Shown here piece by piece: positions 10,110 to 18,237 of a stretch of DNA of 64,000 nt. How positions within the stretch are numbered: the stretch's first letter is position 1; each line of letters starts with the position of its first letter. This DNA is from Chitinophaga varians (GTDB taxonomy: Bacteria; Bacteroidota; Bacteroidia; Chitinophagales; Chitinophagaceae). The notes beneath the pieces were generated by a model. It did no database searches. It had not been told where the DNA came from and was given only the letters and a program-made list of their open reading frames with translations. Location: contig NZ_JABAIA010000001.1 in NCBI RefSeq assembly GCF_012641275.1, positions 2,170,001 to 2,234,000 on the forward strand, in the 5' to 3' direction. A program made the position numbers and the translations under genes.

Positions 10110-10592
10110 CTATTCTTCCTCTCCGCTTTCTTCCCTTCGTGTCCATTCGCGCAGGAAACGGAAAGACAGGTTGGCATTAAATGTCAGTATAAACCCGATG
10201 AGCAGGAATACAATGCCCATTGGTGTCAGTATAGCCGGGTTGTCTGCGCCCAATTGCTGTATCACATCCTTTTTCGCTTCCGGCGGCATCGCCAGTATAC
10301 CTGCGCCCAGCACAAATAACAGGCCACCCCAAAGTACGGTGATCACGCCCATGATCCGGATGCCGCCTGGTGTGTTCTCTTTCAGCACGACTTCCGGCAG
10401 CAACAGGCTACGCTGAAGATATATAGACAAAACGCTATGTATAAAACAAGCCCCCCAGGCCATTACAGACAGAATCAACAAAGGAATGAAGCCTACAGTA
10501 AAGACCGAAAACACGCCTGCAAACGTAAAAAAACCTGTTATCATCAAGGCAAGGGCAGTAAAAATCCTGTATAATTTAAACATCAAACTCAT
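10110..10592 (-). CDS. small membrane protein of unknown function, four predicted membrane segments
   Basis: I do not recognise a named family. The protein (about 160 residues) shows four hydrophobic segments, near 10-30, 35-55, 80-100 and 120-140, and a charged C-terminal tail rich in Arg and Glu. The start is uncertain: ATGs at 10592 and 10583 are both plausible, while a TTG at 10616 is rejected because it overlaps the -7 promoter element at 10614-10621. It heads an apparent three-gene unit with the truncated haemoglobin and rarA. Confidence 0.7.
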   Translation of the reverse strand: MSLMFKLYRIFTALALMITGFFTFAGVFSVFTVGFIPLLILSVMAWGACFIHSVLSIYLQRSLLLPEVVLKENTPGGIRIMGVITVLWGGLLFVLGAGILAMPPEAKKDVIQQLGADNPAILTPMGIVFLLIGFILTFNANLSFRFLREWTRREESGEEE

Positions 10593-10613
10593 CAAAAAGC
10601 TTATTTTACGACA

Positions 10614-10621
10614 CAAACCTA
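10614..10621 (-). promoter_or_regulatory. candidate Bacteroidota -7 element
   Basis: TAGGTTTG on the minus strand matches the TAnnTTTG consensus of the Bacteroidota primary sigma factor. It lies about 22 bases before the preferred start of the small membrane protein. I do not see a clear -33 element. Confidence 0.5.
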
Positions 10622-10758
10622 CCTAATTCCTACCTAATTTAAAGAGAAAATCAGGCTTCTTATCTAGCAACATGTACATAAACCTTGCCGCTCATACAAA
10701 AGCCCTGATTTTTGGTGCCCGCTTTTCCATAACTTTAAACACTAAACCTGTTTTACAT

Positions 10759-12825
10759 ATGAAGAAAAACAATGCGGTAAAACTACCGTTACTGGCCGCC
10801 ATGGTTACCTTCGCGGCTTGTAACTCCAATAGTTCCACGCAGCAACACCAGGAAGCTTCTGCCGACACAACCAAAGTCCCGGCATTCAACGTCGCTGATA
10901 TCGACACTGCCTACAAAGCCTGCGACGATTTCGACAATTACGCCAACGGGAACTGGAAAAAGAACAATCCTATCCCTTCCACCGAAAGCCGCTGGGGCGC
11001 CTTTGGTATCCTCGACAAACAAAACAAGGAAGTACGCCTCAAAGGCATTATCGCTGAACTCACCGGCAAAACAGACCTCAAGAAAGGCACTGAAGAGCAA
11101 CAGATCGCAGACTACTACACCTCATTCCTTGATACCGCTACCATCGAAAAAAGAGGTATCACCCCGCTGAAACCTTACCTGGACAAAATTGAAGCCATTA
11201 AAACCCTGGCCGACTGGGCAGCGGTCACCGGCGAACTCCAGAAAATAGGCGTGTCCTCCTTCACCGGCTTCGGTGCTGAGGCTGATGCGAAGAACAGCAA
11301 AATGAACATCCTCTACCAAGGGCAAAGCGGTCTCAGCCTGGGCGAAAAAAGCTACTACGAACAACAGGATTCCGCCACCAAAAACGTGCGCGACGAATTC
11401 GTTAAACACGTAGATAAAATGTTCACCCTCGCAGGTTTCCCGGAACAAAAACCCGGCATCACCATCCTCGGCCTCGAAAGCCAGCTGGCTAAAATACAGC
11501 TGACCAATGTAGCCCTCCGTGATCCGGTTAAAACATACAACAGAGCTGCTTTCAGTGAACTGAAAACACTCGCGCCGGACTTCGACTGGGACGCATTCAG
11601 CCAAAAACAGGACATCAAAACCGACACCCTTGTTCTTCAGAACAAAGAGTATCTCACCAATGCCAGCAAACTGCTGAAAACAACTCCTATCGATGTACTG
11701 AAAACATATACCAAATGGCAACTCCTCACCAGCTTTGCCGGCTACCTGCCTAAAGCTTTTGATGAAGAGAACTTCCATTTCTTCGGTACCGTAATGACCG
11801 GCAAAAAAGCACAGAAAACCCGTGCTGAAAGAGCTATCCGCTCTACCGACGCCAAACTGGGCATGCCACTGGGTAAACTGTTCGCTAAAAAATATTTCCC
11901 TGAAAGCAGTAAGGAGAAAGTATCCAAAATGATCGAAAACGTTCGCTCCGTATATGGTGAACGCATCGATAAACTGACCTGGATGAGCGATTCCACCAAA
12001 CAAATGGCCCGCAAAAAACTGGCCTCCTTTACCTACAAAATCGGTTACCCCGATAAATGGAAAGACTATTCTTCTATCCAGGTCGATAAAGGCACGCTGC
12101 TGGAAAACGCTATCTCCGCCATACTCTACGAACACAAAGAGAATATAGACAAAATCGGTAAGCCTGTGGATAAAAGCGAATGGGGCATGACACCGCAAAC
12201 CGTTAATGCGTACTACAACCCGCTGAACAATGAAGTGGTGTTCCCTGCCGGTATCCTTCAGCCACCGTTCTATAACGCCAACGCTGACGACGCTATCAAC
12301 TACGGTGGCATCATCGCGGTGATCGGCCACGAATTCACACACGGCTTCGATGACCAGGGCTCTCAGTTTGATGCTGACGGCAACCTGAAAAACTGGTGGA
12401 CCAAAGCCGACCGTGTAAACTTCGACAAGCTGACCAAACGTTACATCAACTACTTCAGCAGCATGGAAGTGGCACCAGGCCTCAAAATCAAAGGTGACCT
12501 CACCATCGGTGAAAACGTTGCCGACCTCGGCGGTCTCACGCTCGCTTACTATGCGCTGCAAAAATCTTTCGAAGGTAAAGAGGAACCCAAACCAATTGAC
12601 GGCTTCACCTGGAAACAACGCTTCTTCCTCGGATGGGCACAGGTATGGCACGGCAACATCACCGATGCCGCGCTCCGCCAGCAAATCCAAACAGACCCTC
12701 ACTCTCCGGCCAGAGCACGTATCAACGGCCCCTTACCGCACCTGAAAGAATTCCAGGACGCATGGGGATGCCAGCAAGGAAACAAAATGGTACTGCCGGA
12801 AGCTGAAAGAGTTGTTATCTGGTAA
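10759..12825 (+). CDS. M13 family zinc metallopeptidase lipoprotein (PepO/neprilysin-like)
   Basis: A secreted zinc endopeptidase of the neprilysin family, 688 residues from the chosen ATG. The signal peptide ends in the lipobox FAAC, so it is probably anchored in an outer or inner membrane leaflet and degrades oligopeptides. The zinc site is complete: His524-Glu525-x-x-His528, and Glu585 with Asp589 in GENVADLGG. A substrate-binding NAYYN motif is near residue 480. The open frame reaches a non-canonical start at 10672, but only the ATG at 10759 starts a signal peptide. It is monocistronic, with a terminator about 60 bases downstream. The terminal CxxW of eukaryotic neprilysin is replaced by VVIW. 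Confidence 0.95.
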   Translation: MKKNNAVKLPLLAAMVTFAACNSNSSTQQHQEASADTTKVPAFNVADIDTAYKACDDFDNYANGNWKKNNPIPSTESRWGAFGILDKQNKEVRLKGIIAELTGKTDLKKGTEEQQIADYYTSFLDTATIEKRGITPLKPYLDKIEAIKTLADWAAVTGELQKIGVSSFTGFGAEADAKNSKMNILYQGQSGLSLGEKSYYEQQDSATKNVRDEFVKHVDKMFTLAGFPEQKPGITILGLESQLAKIQLTNVALRDPVKTYNRAAFSELKTLAPDFDWDAFSQKQDIKTDTLVLQNKEYLTNASKLLKTTPIDVLKTYTKWQLLTSFAGYLPKAFDEENFHFFGTVMTGKKAQKTRAERAIRSTDAKLGMPLGKLFAKKYFPESSKEKVSKMIENVRSVYGERIDKLTWMSDSTKQMARKKLASFTYKIGYPDKWKDYSSIQVDKGTLLENAISAILYEHKENIDKIGKPVDKSEWGMTPQTVNAYYNPLNNEVVFPAGILQPPFYNANADDAINYGGIIAVIGHEFTHGFDDQGSQFDADGNLKNWWTKADRVNFDKLTKRYINYFSSMEVAPGLKIKGDLTIGENVADLGGLTLAYYALQKSFEGKEEPKPIDGFTWKQRFFLGWAQVWHGNITDAALRQQIQTDPHSPARARINGPLPHLKEFQDAWGCQQGNKMVLPEAERVVIW

Positions 12826-12886
12826 CTTTGATGATCATGATTATTGCTGGTCCGCCTGATAAGCGGAGATCAGTATAAGATAAATA

Positions 12887-12917
12887 AAACGCCCACCGCC
12901 TTACGCGGTGGGCGTTT
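12887..12917 (+). terminator. intrinsic terminator after the M13 peptidase gene
   Basis: A perfect 13-base stem (AAACGCCCACCGC with GCGGTGGGCGTTT) with a five-base loop. The T-run is short, so it may be weaker than others in the window. Confidence 0.7.
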
Positions 12918-12985
12918 GCGTTGATAACACCATATGATTTATATCAGTTTTGATAAATGCCCGAATATTTTATGATGAAAATATC

Positions 12986-12993
12986 TATTTTTG
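12986..12993 (+). promoter_or_regulatory. Bacteroidota -7 element of the copper-type cassette
   Basis: TATTTTTG is an exact TAnnTTTG match. It ends six bases before the GTG start at 13000, so the transcript may begin at or next to the start codon and be leaderless. Confidence 0.55.
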
Positions 12994-12999
12994 CAACGC

Positions 13000-13371
13000 G
13001 TGAAAAAACTCTTCTGCATATTACTATGTGTTATCGTTCTGCTGCAAAATTTCGGCACAGCAGTGGTCTTTATCAGCTATAAGATAAACCAGGCCTACAT
13101 TGCTGCCAACCTTTGCGAAAACAGGAACAACCCGGCCATGCACTGTAACGGTAAATGCCAGTTGAGGAAACAGTTACTGCGCGAGGAGCAGCAGGAACAA
13201 AAGAATCCGTACGCGCAAAAAGAGAACAAAGAAGTCACTTTATTCTGTGAACAACTTGTTTTCTCCAATGAAGCGCCCTGCTCCGATATCATCACCGAAC
13301 AGACCGCATTCTATCTTATGAAACCCACTTATAGTCCCATCACCAGCGTGTTTCACCCCCCTCTCTGCTAA
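13000..13371 (+). CDS. small Cys-rich single-span membrane protein of unknown function
   Basis: A 123-residue protein with one N-terminal hydrophobic segment (about 4-27), then a short extracytoplasmic part with the motif ANLCENRNNPxMHCNGKCQL, a Cys/His cluster that could bind a metal. The C-terminus ends PPLC. Similar small proteins with an HCNGKC motif occur in Bacteroidota beside metal-related outer membrane genes, as I recall; no function is established. I chose GTG at 13000 (VKKLF) over an in-frame TTG at 12991 because the latter lies inside the -7 promoter element. It is the first gene of a five-gene cassette running to 16658. Confidence 0.65.
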   Translation: MKKLFCILLCVIVLLQNFGTAVVFISYKINQAYIAANLCENRNNPAMHCNGKCQLRKQLLREEQQEQKNPYAQKENKEVTLFCEQLVFSNEAPCSDIITEQTAFYLMKPTYSPITSVFHPPLC

Positions 13372-13538
13372 TCCGTCTGTGTTATTATTTCCGGTAAACC
13401 GATAGCCTATGCTGTCAGTTCCCCTGTCGTTTTTATTATTGATGGTTACCTGACACACTATTGGTGTGCCTGTCATTGTTATCGCTATTCATTACGTATA
13501 GCCGATACTGTTATTGATTTGCCGATTAAACCCTTGCA

Positions 13539-14447
13539 ATGAAAAAGCTGTTTTTCATCATGGCTATTCTCATGCCTGTATCTGCCGTGGCCTGCGACAT
13601 CTGCGGATGTTCCGCAAGTGGCTACCAGCTGGGCATTTTGCCACAATATCATAAGAACTTTATCGGTCTCCGTTACGGATACCGGCAGTTTAAATCCACC
13701 CATCCCATGGAACTGGGCAATACCGCGAACCATGAATCCCGGGAGTTCTACCATACCACTGAACTGTGGGGCAGATGGTACGCCACCAAAAGATTACAAT
13801 TCTTCGCTTTCGTGCCGTTCCAATATTTCAGAAGGGAGGAGGGCAAAAGCATCACCACAGTCTCCGGCCTGGGAGACATCACCCTGATGGCCAATTATAC
13901 ACTTATTGACAACAACTGGGACCTGGGCAAAAAATGGCACCATGTATTCCAGGCTGGCGGCGGGATTAAACTGCCCACCGGCAAAACCGGCATTCCGGAC
14001 GAAGGTGGCAATATCTACCAAAACTTCCAGCCCGGCAGCCGTAGCACCGATTTTGTACTGAACGCTGTATATACCGTCAGGCGCGGTAAATGGGGGCTCA
14101 ATACGGATGCCAGCTACCGTATCAATACCACCAATAAAGAGGAATACCGCTTCGGCAACCGTTTTAACAGTTCGTTGCGCGGGTTCCTGTACCAGCCTGT
14201 CAGCAAAACGGTGGCCCTGCAGCCTTATGCAGGCCTCATGTACGAACACGCCTCCGGCGATTATGAGCTGCATAAAGCCAAAGAATATACCGGCGGCGAT
14301 ATGCTGCACACCAGCATCGGCGCCGACGTCTATTTCAAACGTTTTTCCGCCGGTGTACAGGCACAGCTGCCGGTATACCAGCATCTGTCTGCCGGATACA
14401 ATAAAACGTACGCGCGTTTATCCGCTACCGTTAATTTCTTCTTCTAA
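13539..14447 (+). CDS. outer membrane beta-barrel protein with N-terminal CDICGC motif
   Basis: A 302-residue exported protein. The signal peptide runs to about residue 18 and is followed at once by Cys19-Asp-Ile-Cys22-Gly-Cys24. The rest alternates polar and hydrophobic residues as expected of a transmembrane beta-barrel and ends in NFFF, a typical barrel C-terminus. The AVAC sequence could also act as a lipobox. No named family is certain. The cluster of three cysteines at the mature N-terminus and the MbnP family gene 10 bases downstream suggest a role in metal, probably copper, handling at the outer membrane; this is inference. Confidence 0.75.
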   Translation: MKKLFFIMAILMPVSAVACDICGCSASGYQLGILPQYHKNFIGLRYGYRQFKSTHPMELGNTANHESREFYHTTELWGRWYATKRLQFFAFVPFQYFRREEGKSITTVSGLGDITLMANYTLIDNNWDLGKKWHHVFQAGGGIKLPTGKTGIPDEGGNIYQNFQPGSRSTDFVLNAVYTVRRGKWGLNTDASYRINTTNKEEYRFGNRFNSSLRGFLYQPVSKTVALQPYAGLMYEHASGDYELHKAKEYTGGDMLHTSIGADVYFKRFSAGVQAQLPVYQHLSAGYNKTYARLSATVNFFF

Positions 14448-14457
14448 AACAATCCTT

Positions 14458-15267
14458 ATGAAACAAAATATTCTACTTCTCAGCATACTCTTTATACTGG
14501 CCTCCTGCTCCAAAGACAAAACAGCGCCCGCCACAGACCCGAACGAAAAAGGCGTTGTGGTGCTCGAATTCGACAACCGCGCAGGAACAGACGATCTGAT
14601 ACTTAACAACCAGCAATACCGCAATGCCGCCGGTGAATCGTTTACCATCAGCAAATTTGCCTACTATGTCAGCAACTTTCGGCTGATCACCGTTTCCGGA
14701 CAGGTATACACTGTACCGCAGGACAGCAGTTATTTTCTTATCAGCGAAGACAATAAAACGTCGGCCTTCCATACATTGTACAACGTGCCCGCAGGAGATT
14801 ATACACAGGTGAAATTTATGATCGGCGTAGACAGCGCCCGTAATACCATGGACATCAGCAAACGTCCCGGCGTGCTTGACCCTGCGGAAGGCGCGGCAGA
14901 TATGTACTGGTCATGGAACAGTGGTTACATCTTCGTCAAACTGGAAGGCAGCTCACCGGTTTCTACAGATGCACAGAAACTTTTCCGCTATCATATCGGC
15001 CTGTATGGCGGCAATTTCAATAACGGTCCGCGTACGCTCAACAACACACGCGAGGTGATCCTTACCATCCCCAACAATGGAAAAGCCATTGTTCGCCGCG
15101 ATCGTAAAGCGCAGGTCCATTTCTTTGCGGATGCGCTCAAAATGCTGAACGGCACCACCAATGTGAGTTTCGCCTCCGATCCAAACGTAATGACATCGCC
15201 ATTTTCAGAGAAAATCGCGAATAATTACACACAAATGTTTAACATTGACCACGTGCATAACGAATAA
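14458..15267 (+). CDS. MbnP family copper-type periplasmic lipoprotein
   Basis: A 269-residue lipoprotein (lipobox LASC, Cys17) with the MbnP family pattern: VxFMIGVDSARN near 119-129, a GVLDPAEG block, Trp151-Ser-Trp153-Asn-Ser-Gly in the sheet core, KLEG, then YHIGLYGG with His179 and a histidine-containing C-terminus (DHVH). In characterised MbnP proteins the copper site depends on oxidation of a conserved tryptophan to kynurenine by the partner di-haem enzyme MbnH. A candidate partner is encoded two genes downstream. The start is the ATG 10 bases after the barrel gene; the frame is open further upstream but only in the shadow of that gene. Confidence 0.85.
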   Translation: MKQNILLLSILFILASCSKDKTAPATDPNEKGVVVLEFDNRAGTDDLILNNQQYRNAAGESFTISKFAYYVSNFRLITVSGQVYTVPQDSSYFLISEDNKTSAFHTLYNVPAGDYTQVKFMIGVDSARNTMDISKRPGVLDPAEGAADMYWSWNSGYIFVKLEGSSPVSTDAQKLFRYHIGLYGGNFNNGPRTLNNTREVILTIPNNGKAIVRRDRKAQVHFFADALKMLNGTTNVSFASDPNVMTSPFSEKIANNYTQMFNIDHVHNE

Positions 15268-15284
15268 CATTAATTAATTCTATC

Positions 15285-15566
15285 ATGAAACAGTTGATCT
15301 TAACCTGTAGCGTTCTCCTGGCTCTCGCCTGCAATCAGAACAGCAAACCTGCTGAAACAAAAGATGCACCCATGCCCGAAGCACCCGTTGCAACGGAAAC
15401 CGCAGTCAGCGATAAATGGCCCGACCCTGTATGCGAAATGCCGTATGACACCAGCTACAAGGAATGGACCGTTTACGGAAAAGACACGATTCATTTTTGT
15501 TCCATCACCTGTAAGGAAGTCTTTCTCAAAAAACCGGAGAAATACATGGCAAAACTGAAAAAGTAA
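15285..15566 (+). CDS. YHS-domain-like lipoprotein
   Basis: A 93-residue lipoprotein (lipobox ALAC, Cys16) with an Ala/Pro/Glu-rich linker and a C-terminal YHS-like metal-binding module. It shows DPVCEMPYD, then HFCSITCKEVFLKKPEKY, which is the family's Cys...Phe-Cys...Cys-xx-x-Phe layout. YHS domains occur with heavy-metal transporters and copper proteins. Its place between the MbnP and MbnH-like genes, with gaps of 17 and 24 bases, suggests a metal-binding partner of that pair. Confidence 0.8.
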   Translation: MKQLILTCSVLLALACNQNSKPAETKDAPMPEAPVATETAVSDKWPDPVCEMPYDTSYKEWTVYGKDTIHFCSITCKEVFLKKPEKYMAKLKK

Positions 15567-15590
15567 GCACTCCTTATTAATTATTCGTTT

Positions 15591-16658
15591 ATGCATCACA
15601 GTTACAGGTGGGGCAGGGGTGTTCTATTGCCCTTACTCACCTTCCTTATCACCGGTTGTAGCAAGAAAAACACCACACCAGCACCGGAACCGCTTAAAAA
15701 CATCGCCTTCGTGAAGCCGGCAGGATTTCCGGAGCCTGTTTACCGCCTGGCAGACAACCCGGTCACCACCGAAGGATTCGCCCTCGGCAAAGTACTCTTC
15801 TACGACGGCCTGCTAAGCCGAGACGGCACCATCAGCTGCGCCAGCTGCCATATACAAGCCAATGCATTTACCCACCACGGCCATGATGTCAGTCACGGTA
15901 TAGAAGACCGCCTCGGCACCCGCAATTCGCCTCCTATCCAGAATATGGCCTGGTCCACCTCCTTCTTCTGGGATGGCGGTGTGCATGACCTCGATCTGCA
16001 ACCCATCGCCCCCATAGAAAACCCGGTGGAAATGGATGACAAACTCGGTAACGTGATCGGTAAACTGCAACGCAACAACCGCTATCAGCAATTGTTTGAA
16101 AAAGCGTTCGGATCGCCTGGAATCAACAGCACCCGCATGCTGAAAGCATTATCCCAGTTCATGGTGATGCTGGTCAGCGCAGACTCCCGGTACGACCGCT
16201 TTATAGCAGGCAAAGAGACTTTCAGCGATGAAGAGAAAACAGGACTGGCATTGTTTGAGCAACGTTGCGCCTCCTGTCATAAGCCGCCGCTGTTCACCGA
16301 CAACAGCTTTCGTAACAATGGCGTGGCCCCGCGGCCCTTCGGTACCGACTCCGGACGTTATAAAATAACGCTGCTCGATGAAGACCTGTACAAGTTCAAA
16401 GTACCGTCTTTGCGCAATGTAGCGCTCACAGCCCCTTACATGCACGATGGCCGCTTTGGCAGCCTGGAAAGCGTCATGAACCACTATGATAACGGCTTTT
16501 ATCCAACTGCCACGCTGGACCCGGCTTTTAAAAACGGGTTCTCATTCAGTGAAAGTGATAAAAAAGCACTCATTGCGTTTCTGAAAACCCTGAGTGACAA
16601 AGGATTTATCACCGATGAGCGGTTTGCGCCGCCACCAGGGTTTGTACAGGGAAATTAA
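15591..16658 (+). CDS. di-haem cytochrome c peroxidase / MbnH-like lipoprotein
   Basis: A 355-residue exported enzyme of the CCP/MauG superfamily. The signal peptide ends in the lipobox ITGC. Two c-type haem motifs are present, C83-A-S-C86-H87 and C226-A-S-C229-H230, in the usual N- and C-terminal domains. APYMHDGRFGSLE near the C-terminus is the family signature around the second haem. Cotranscription with an MbnP family gene points to an MbnH-type role, oxidising a tryptophan in that protein, rather than peroxide detoxification; that is inferred from context. It is the last gene of the cassette, followed by a terminator three bases after the stop. Confidence 0.88.
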   Translation: MHHSYRWGRGVLLPLLTFLITGCSKKNTTPAPEPLKNIAFVKPAGFPEPVYRLADNPVTTEGFALGKVLFYDGLLSRDGTISCASCHIQANAFTHHGHDVSHGIEDRLGTRNSPPIQNMAWSTSFFWDGGVHDLDLQPIAPIENPVEMDDKLGNVIGKLQRNNRYQQLFEKAFGSPGINSTRMLKALSQFMVMLVSADSRYDRFIAGKETFSDEEKTGLALFEQRCASCHKPPLFTDNSFRNNGVAPRPFGTDSGRYKITLLDEDLYKFKVPSLRNVALTAPYMHDGRFGSLESVMNHYDNGFYPTATLDPAFKNGFSFSESDKKALIAFLKTLSDKGFITDERFAPPPGFVQGN

Positions 16659-16660
16659 AA

Positions 16661-16688
16661 AAAGAGCCGTGTGATCACGGCTCTTTTT
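16661..16688 (+). terminator. intrinsic terminator after the MbnP/MbnH-type cassette
   Basis: A perfect 11-base stem (AAAGAGCCGTG with CACGGCTCTTT), a four-base loop and a T-run directly after the stop of the peroxidase gene. Confidence 0.9.
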
Positions 16689-16714
16689 GTTGGCAGCATA
16701 GGTACTAAATAAAA

Positions 16715-16740
16715 ACCGTCCCGGTATAAACCAGGACGGT
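16715..16740 (-). terminator. intrinsic terminator after the beta-helix lipoprotein gene
   Basis: An 11-base stem with one mismatch (ACCGTCCCGGT with ACCAGGACGGT) around an ATAA loop, followed on the minus strand by a T-rich tract. It lies 32 bases past the stop of the minus-strand lipoprotein gene. Confidence 0.75.
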
Positions 16741-16772
16741 GTAAATACAGCTTATGAAATCTAAAAAAAATA

Positions 16773-18164
16773 CTATTGTGTTACTACAACTCTGTCCCAG
16801 GCAACCCATTTGGCTTTGGTCCAGTCATTAGCCGGATCAATGGCGCCGCGGTAGGCCACTTTGTCAAAGAAAGCATCTGCCAGTTTACCTTCAAATTTAG
16901 CACCTGCTAAAGCAGGAGAGCCAGTCTGAGGAGCCAGGTCAGGAGTCTTGTTATTGAACGGATCTTTCAGTTTGATATCGCCTGCATTGGCAGCCAGGAA
17001 CACCTGGGTAGCGTCACGACCGGTTACTAATGCACTCAGCTGATCAACTGTCAACAGTACAGCAGCACCGCTGTTGGCAGTAGAGAATACGTTAGCGGAA
17101 GAGCTGTGCAGCAGGCTGTTTTTTACGCCGCTGGTACCATCATTATAGAAGCCCATGGTAACGTTATCGTCTACACGCATAGCTTCTTTCTGTGAACCCA
17201 TGATGATAGAGTTGCCCAGGATGAACTGGCAACCTCTTCTCCAGCGGGCGCCATAACCATATGCAGCACTGGTGCCGGTAGCATTGTTGGGACCAATGGC
17301 TGTAAAGTTGGACAGAACAGGGAAGGTTGTCGGTGTAGTAGTGATAGGTTTATTGGCAGGGTTGGTGTTGTCCACTTCAAAGTTGTTGGACACGTCGCCA
17401 CTTGCACCTTTAGGATCGGTGAAAGAAGGCTGTTTAACAGACACCGCGAACTGAATCATACCTTTGTAAGCATCATCCATATCGAAATCATCATCAGCCG
17501 TGTTGTAAGCGATGAGATATTTGGCGTTTACGGTGCCGCCGAAGAATTCAAACGCATCATCCAGACCGTTTACAACCTGAATGTGGTGCAGCGTGGTTTT
17601 ATTACCAACGGTGTACAGGGACAGGCCGTTCACTTCGTCGTCCTGGGATACTGCCTTACCAGCGTATTCAATTCTTACATATTGCATAGTGCCGGAGTTG
17701 TCGGCATCATTGGTACCACCAAAAGCTTTGTGATCGCCATCTACGCCACCTTCAATCACAGCGTGGTTACCGTTACCGGTGGCACTGCCTACGAGGATAA
17801 TACCTCCCAGGTCACCTGGTTTCTTGTCGGTATGACCGGAAGTGAATACGATCGGATTATCAGCAGTTCCATTGGCGTTGATCTGCGCGCCTTTGTAAAC
17901 AACCAGTACGCCAGCAGAGTCTCTTGTGCTGATGATCTGCGTACCCGCTTCAACAGTCAATACAGCAGGTGCATCTACATACACATAGCCACGTAGTTTA
18001 TATACTTTGTTTTTAGACCAGGTCTGGCTGGCAGAGATTTTTCCACGGACATATACGGTGTCGCTGTTGTTGGACGGCGGAGGCGTAGTGTTGTTGTCAT
18101 CTTTTTTACTGCAGGCAGCCAATGACGCTACGGCCAGCAAGCCAAGTACATAATTCTTAGTCAT
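16773..18164 (-). CDS. right-handed beta-helix lipoprotein, partner of the TonB receptor
   Basis: A 463-residue lipoprotein (lipobox SLAAC, Cys18) with an Asn/Pro-rich linker, then a body of repeated short strands typical of a right-handed parallel beta-helix, with motifs such as TVEAGTQI, VVYKGAQINANGTADNPIVFTSG and LGGIILVG. A run of acidic residues near the middle (TADDDFDMDDAYKG) could bind calcium. It follows the TonB receptor by 73 bases on the same strand and ends at a terminator, so the two form an operon. It likely binds or presents the receptor's ligand at the cell surface. The ligand is unknown; phosphate-related regulation of the operon is suggested by the 11-base repeat arrays upstream of the receptor. 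Confidence 0.8.
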   Translation of the reverse strand: MTKNYVLGLLAVASLAACSKKDDNNTTPPPSNNSDTVYVRGKISASQTWSKNKVYKLRGYVYVDAPAVLTVEAGTQIISTRDSAGVLVVYKGAQINANGTADNPIVFTSGHTDKKPGDLGGIILVGSATGNGNHAVIEGGVDGDHKAFGGTNDADNSGTMQYVRIEYAGKAVSQDDEVNGLSLYTVGNKTTLHHIQVVNGLDDAFEFFGGTVNAKYLIAYNTADDDFDMDDAYKGMIQFAVSVKQPSFTDPKGASGDVSNNFEVDNTNPANKPITTTPTTFPVLSNFTAIGPNNATGTSAAYGYGARWRRGCQFILGNSIIMGSQKEAMRVDDNVTMGFYNDGTSGVKNSLLHSSSANVFSTANSGAAVLLTVDQLSALVTGRDATQVFLAANAGDIKLKDPFNNKTPDLAPQTGSPALAGAKFEGKLADAFFDKVAYRGAIDPANDWTKAKWVAWDRVVVTQ

Positions 18165-18237
18165 AATTACTAATTATTTGATTTACAAATATTAATACCA
18201 GTTGTTAGGTGAATATGAAAAGCCTGTTAAAAAAATA

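Noticed and set aside
11122..12702. Long open frame on the minus strand inside the M13 peptidase gene
   Set aside because: Antisense shadow of a well-supported gene; its composition (runs of Phe, Val, Gly) is typical of non-coding antisense and no domain is seen.
18165..18237. Possible extra Pho-type array between the TonB receptor and the beta-helix gene
   Set aside because: TTAC/TTAA/TTAG words occur but not in 11-base register; the gap is simply AT-rich.
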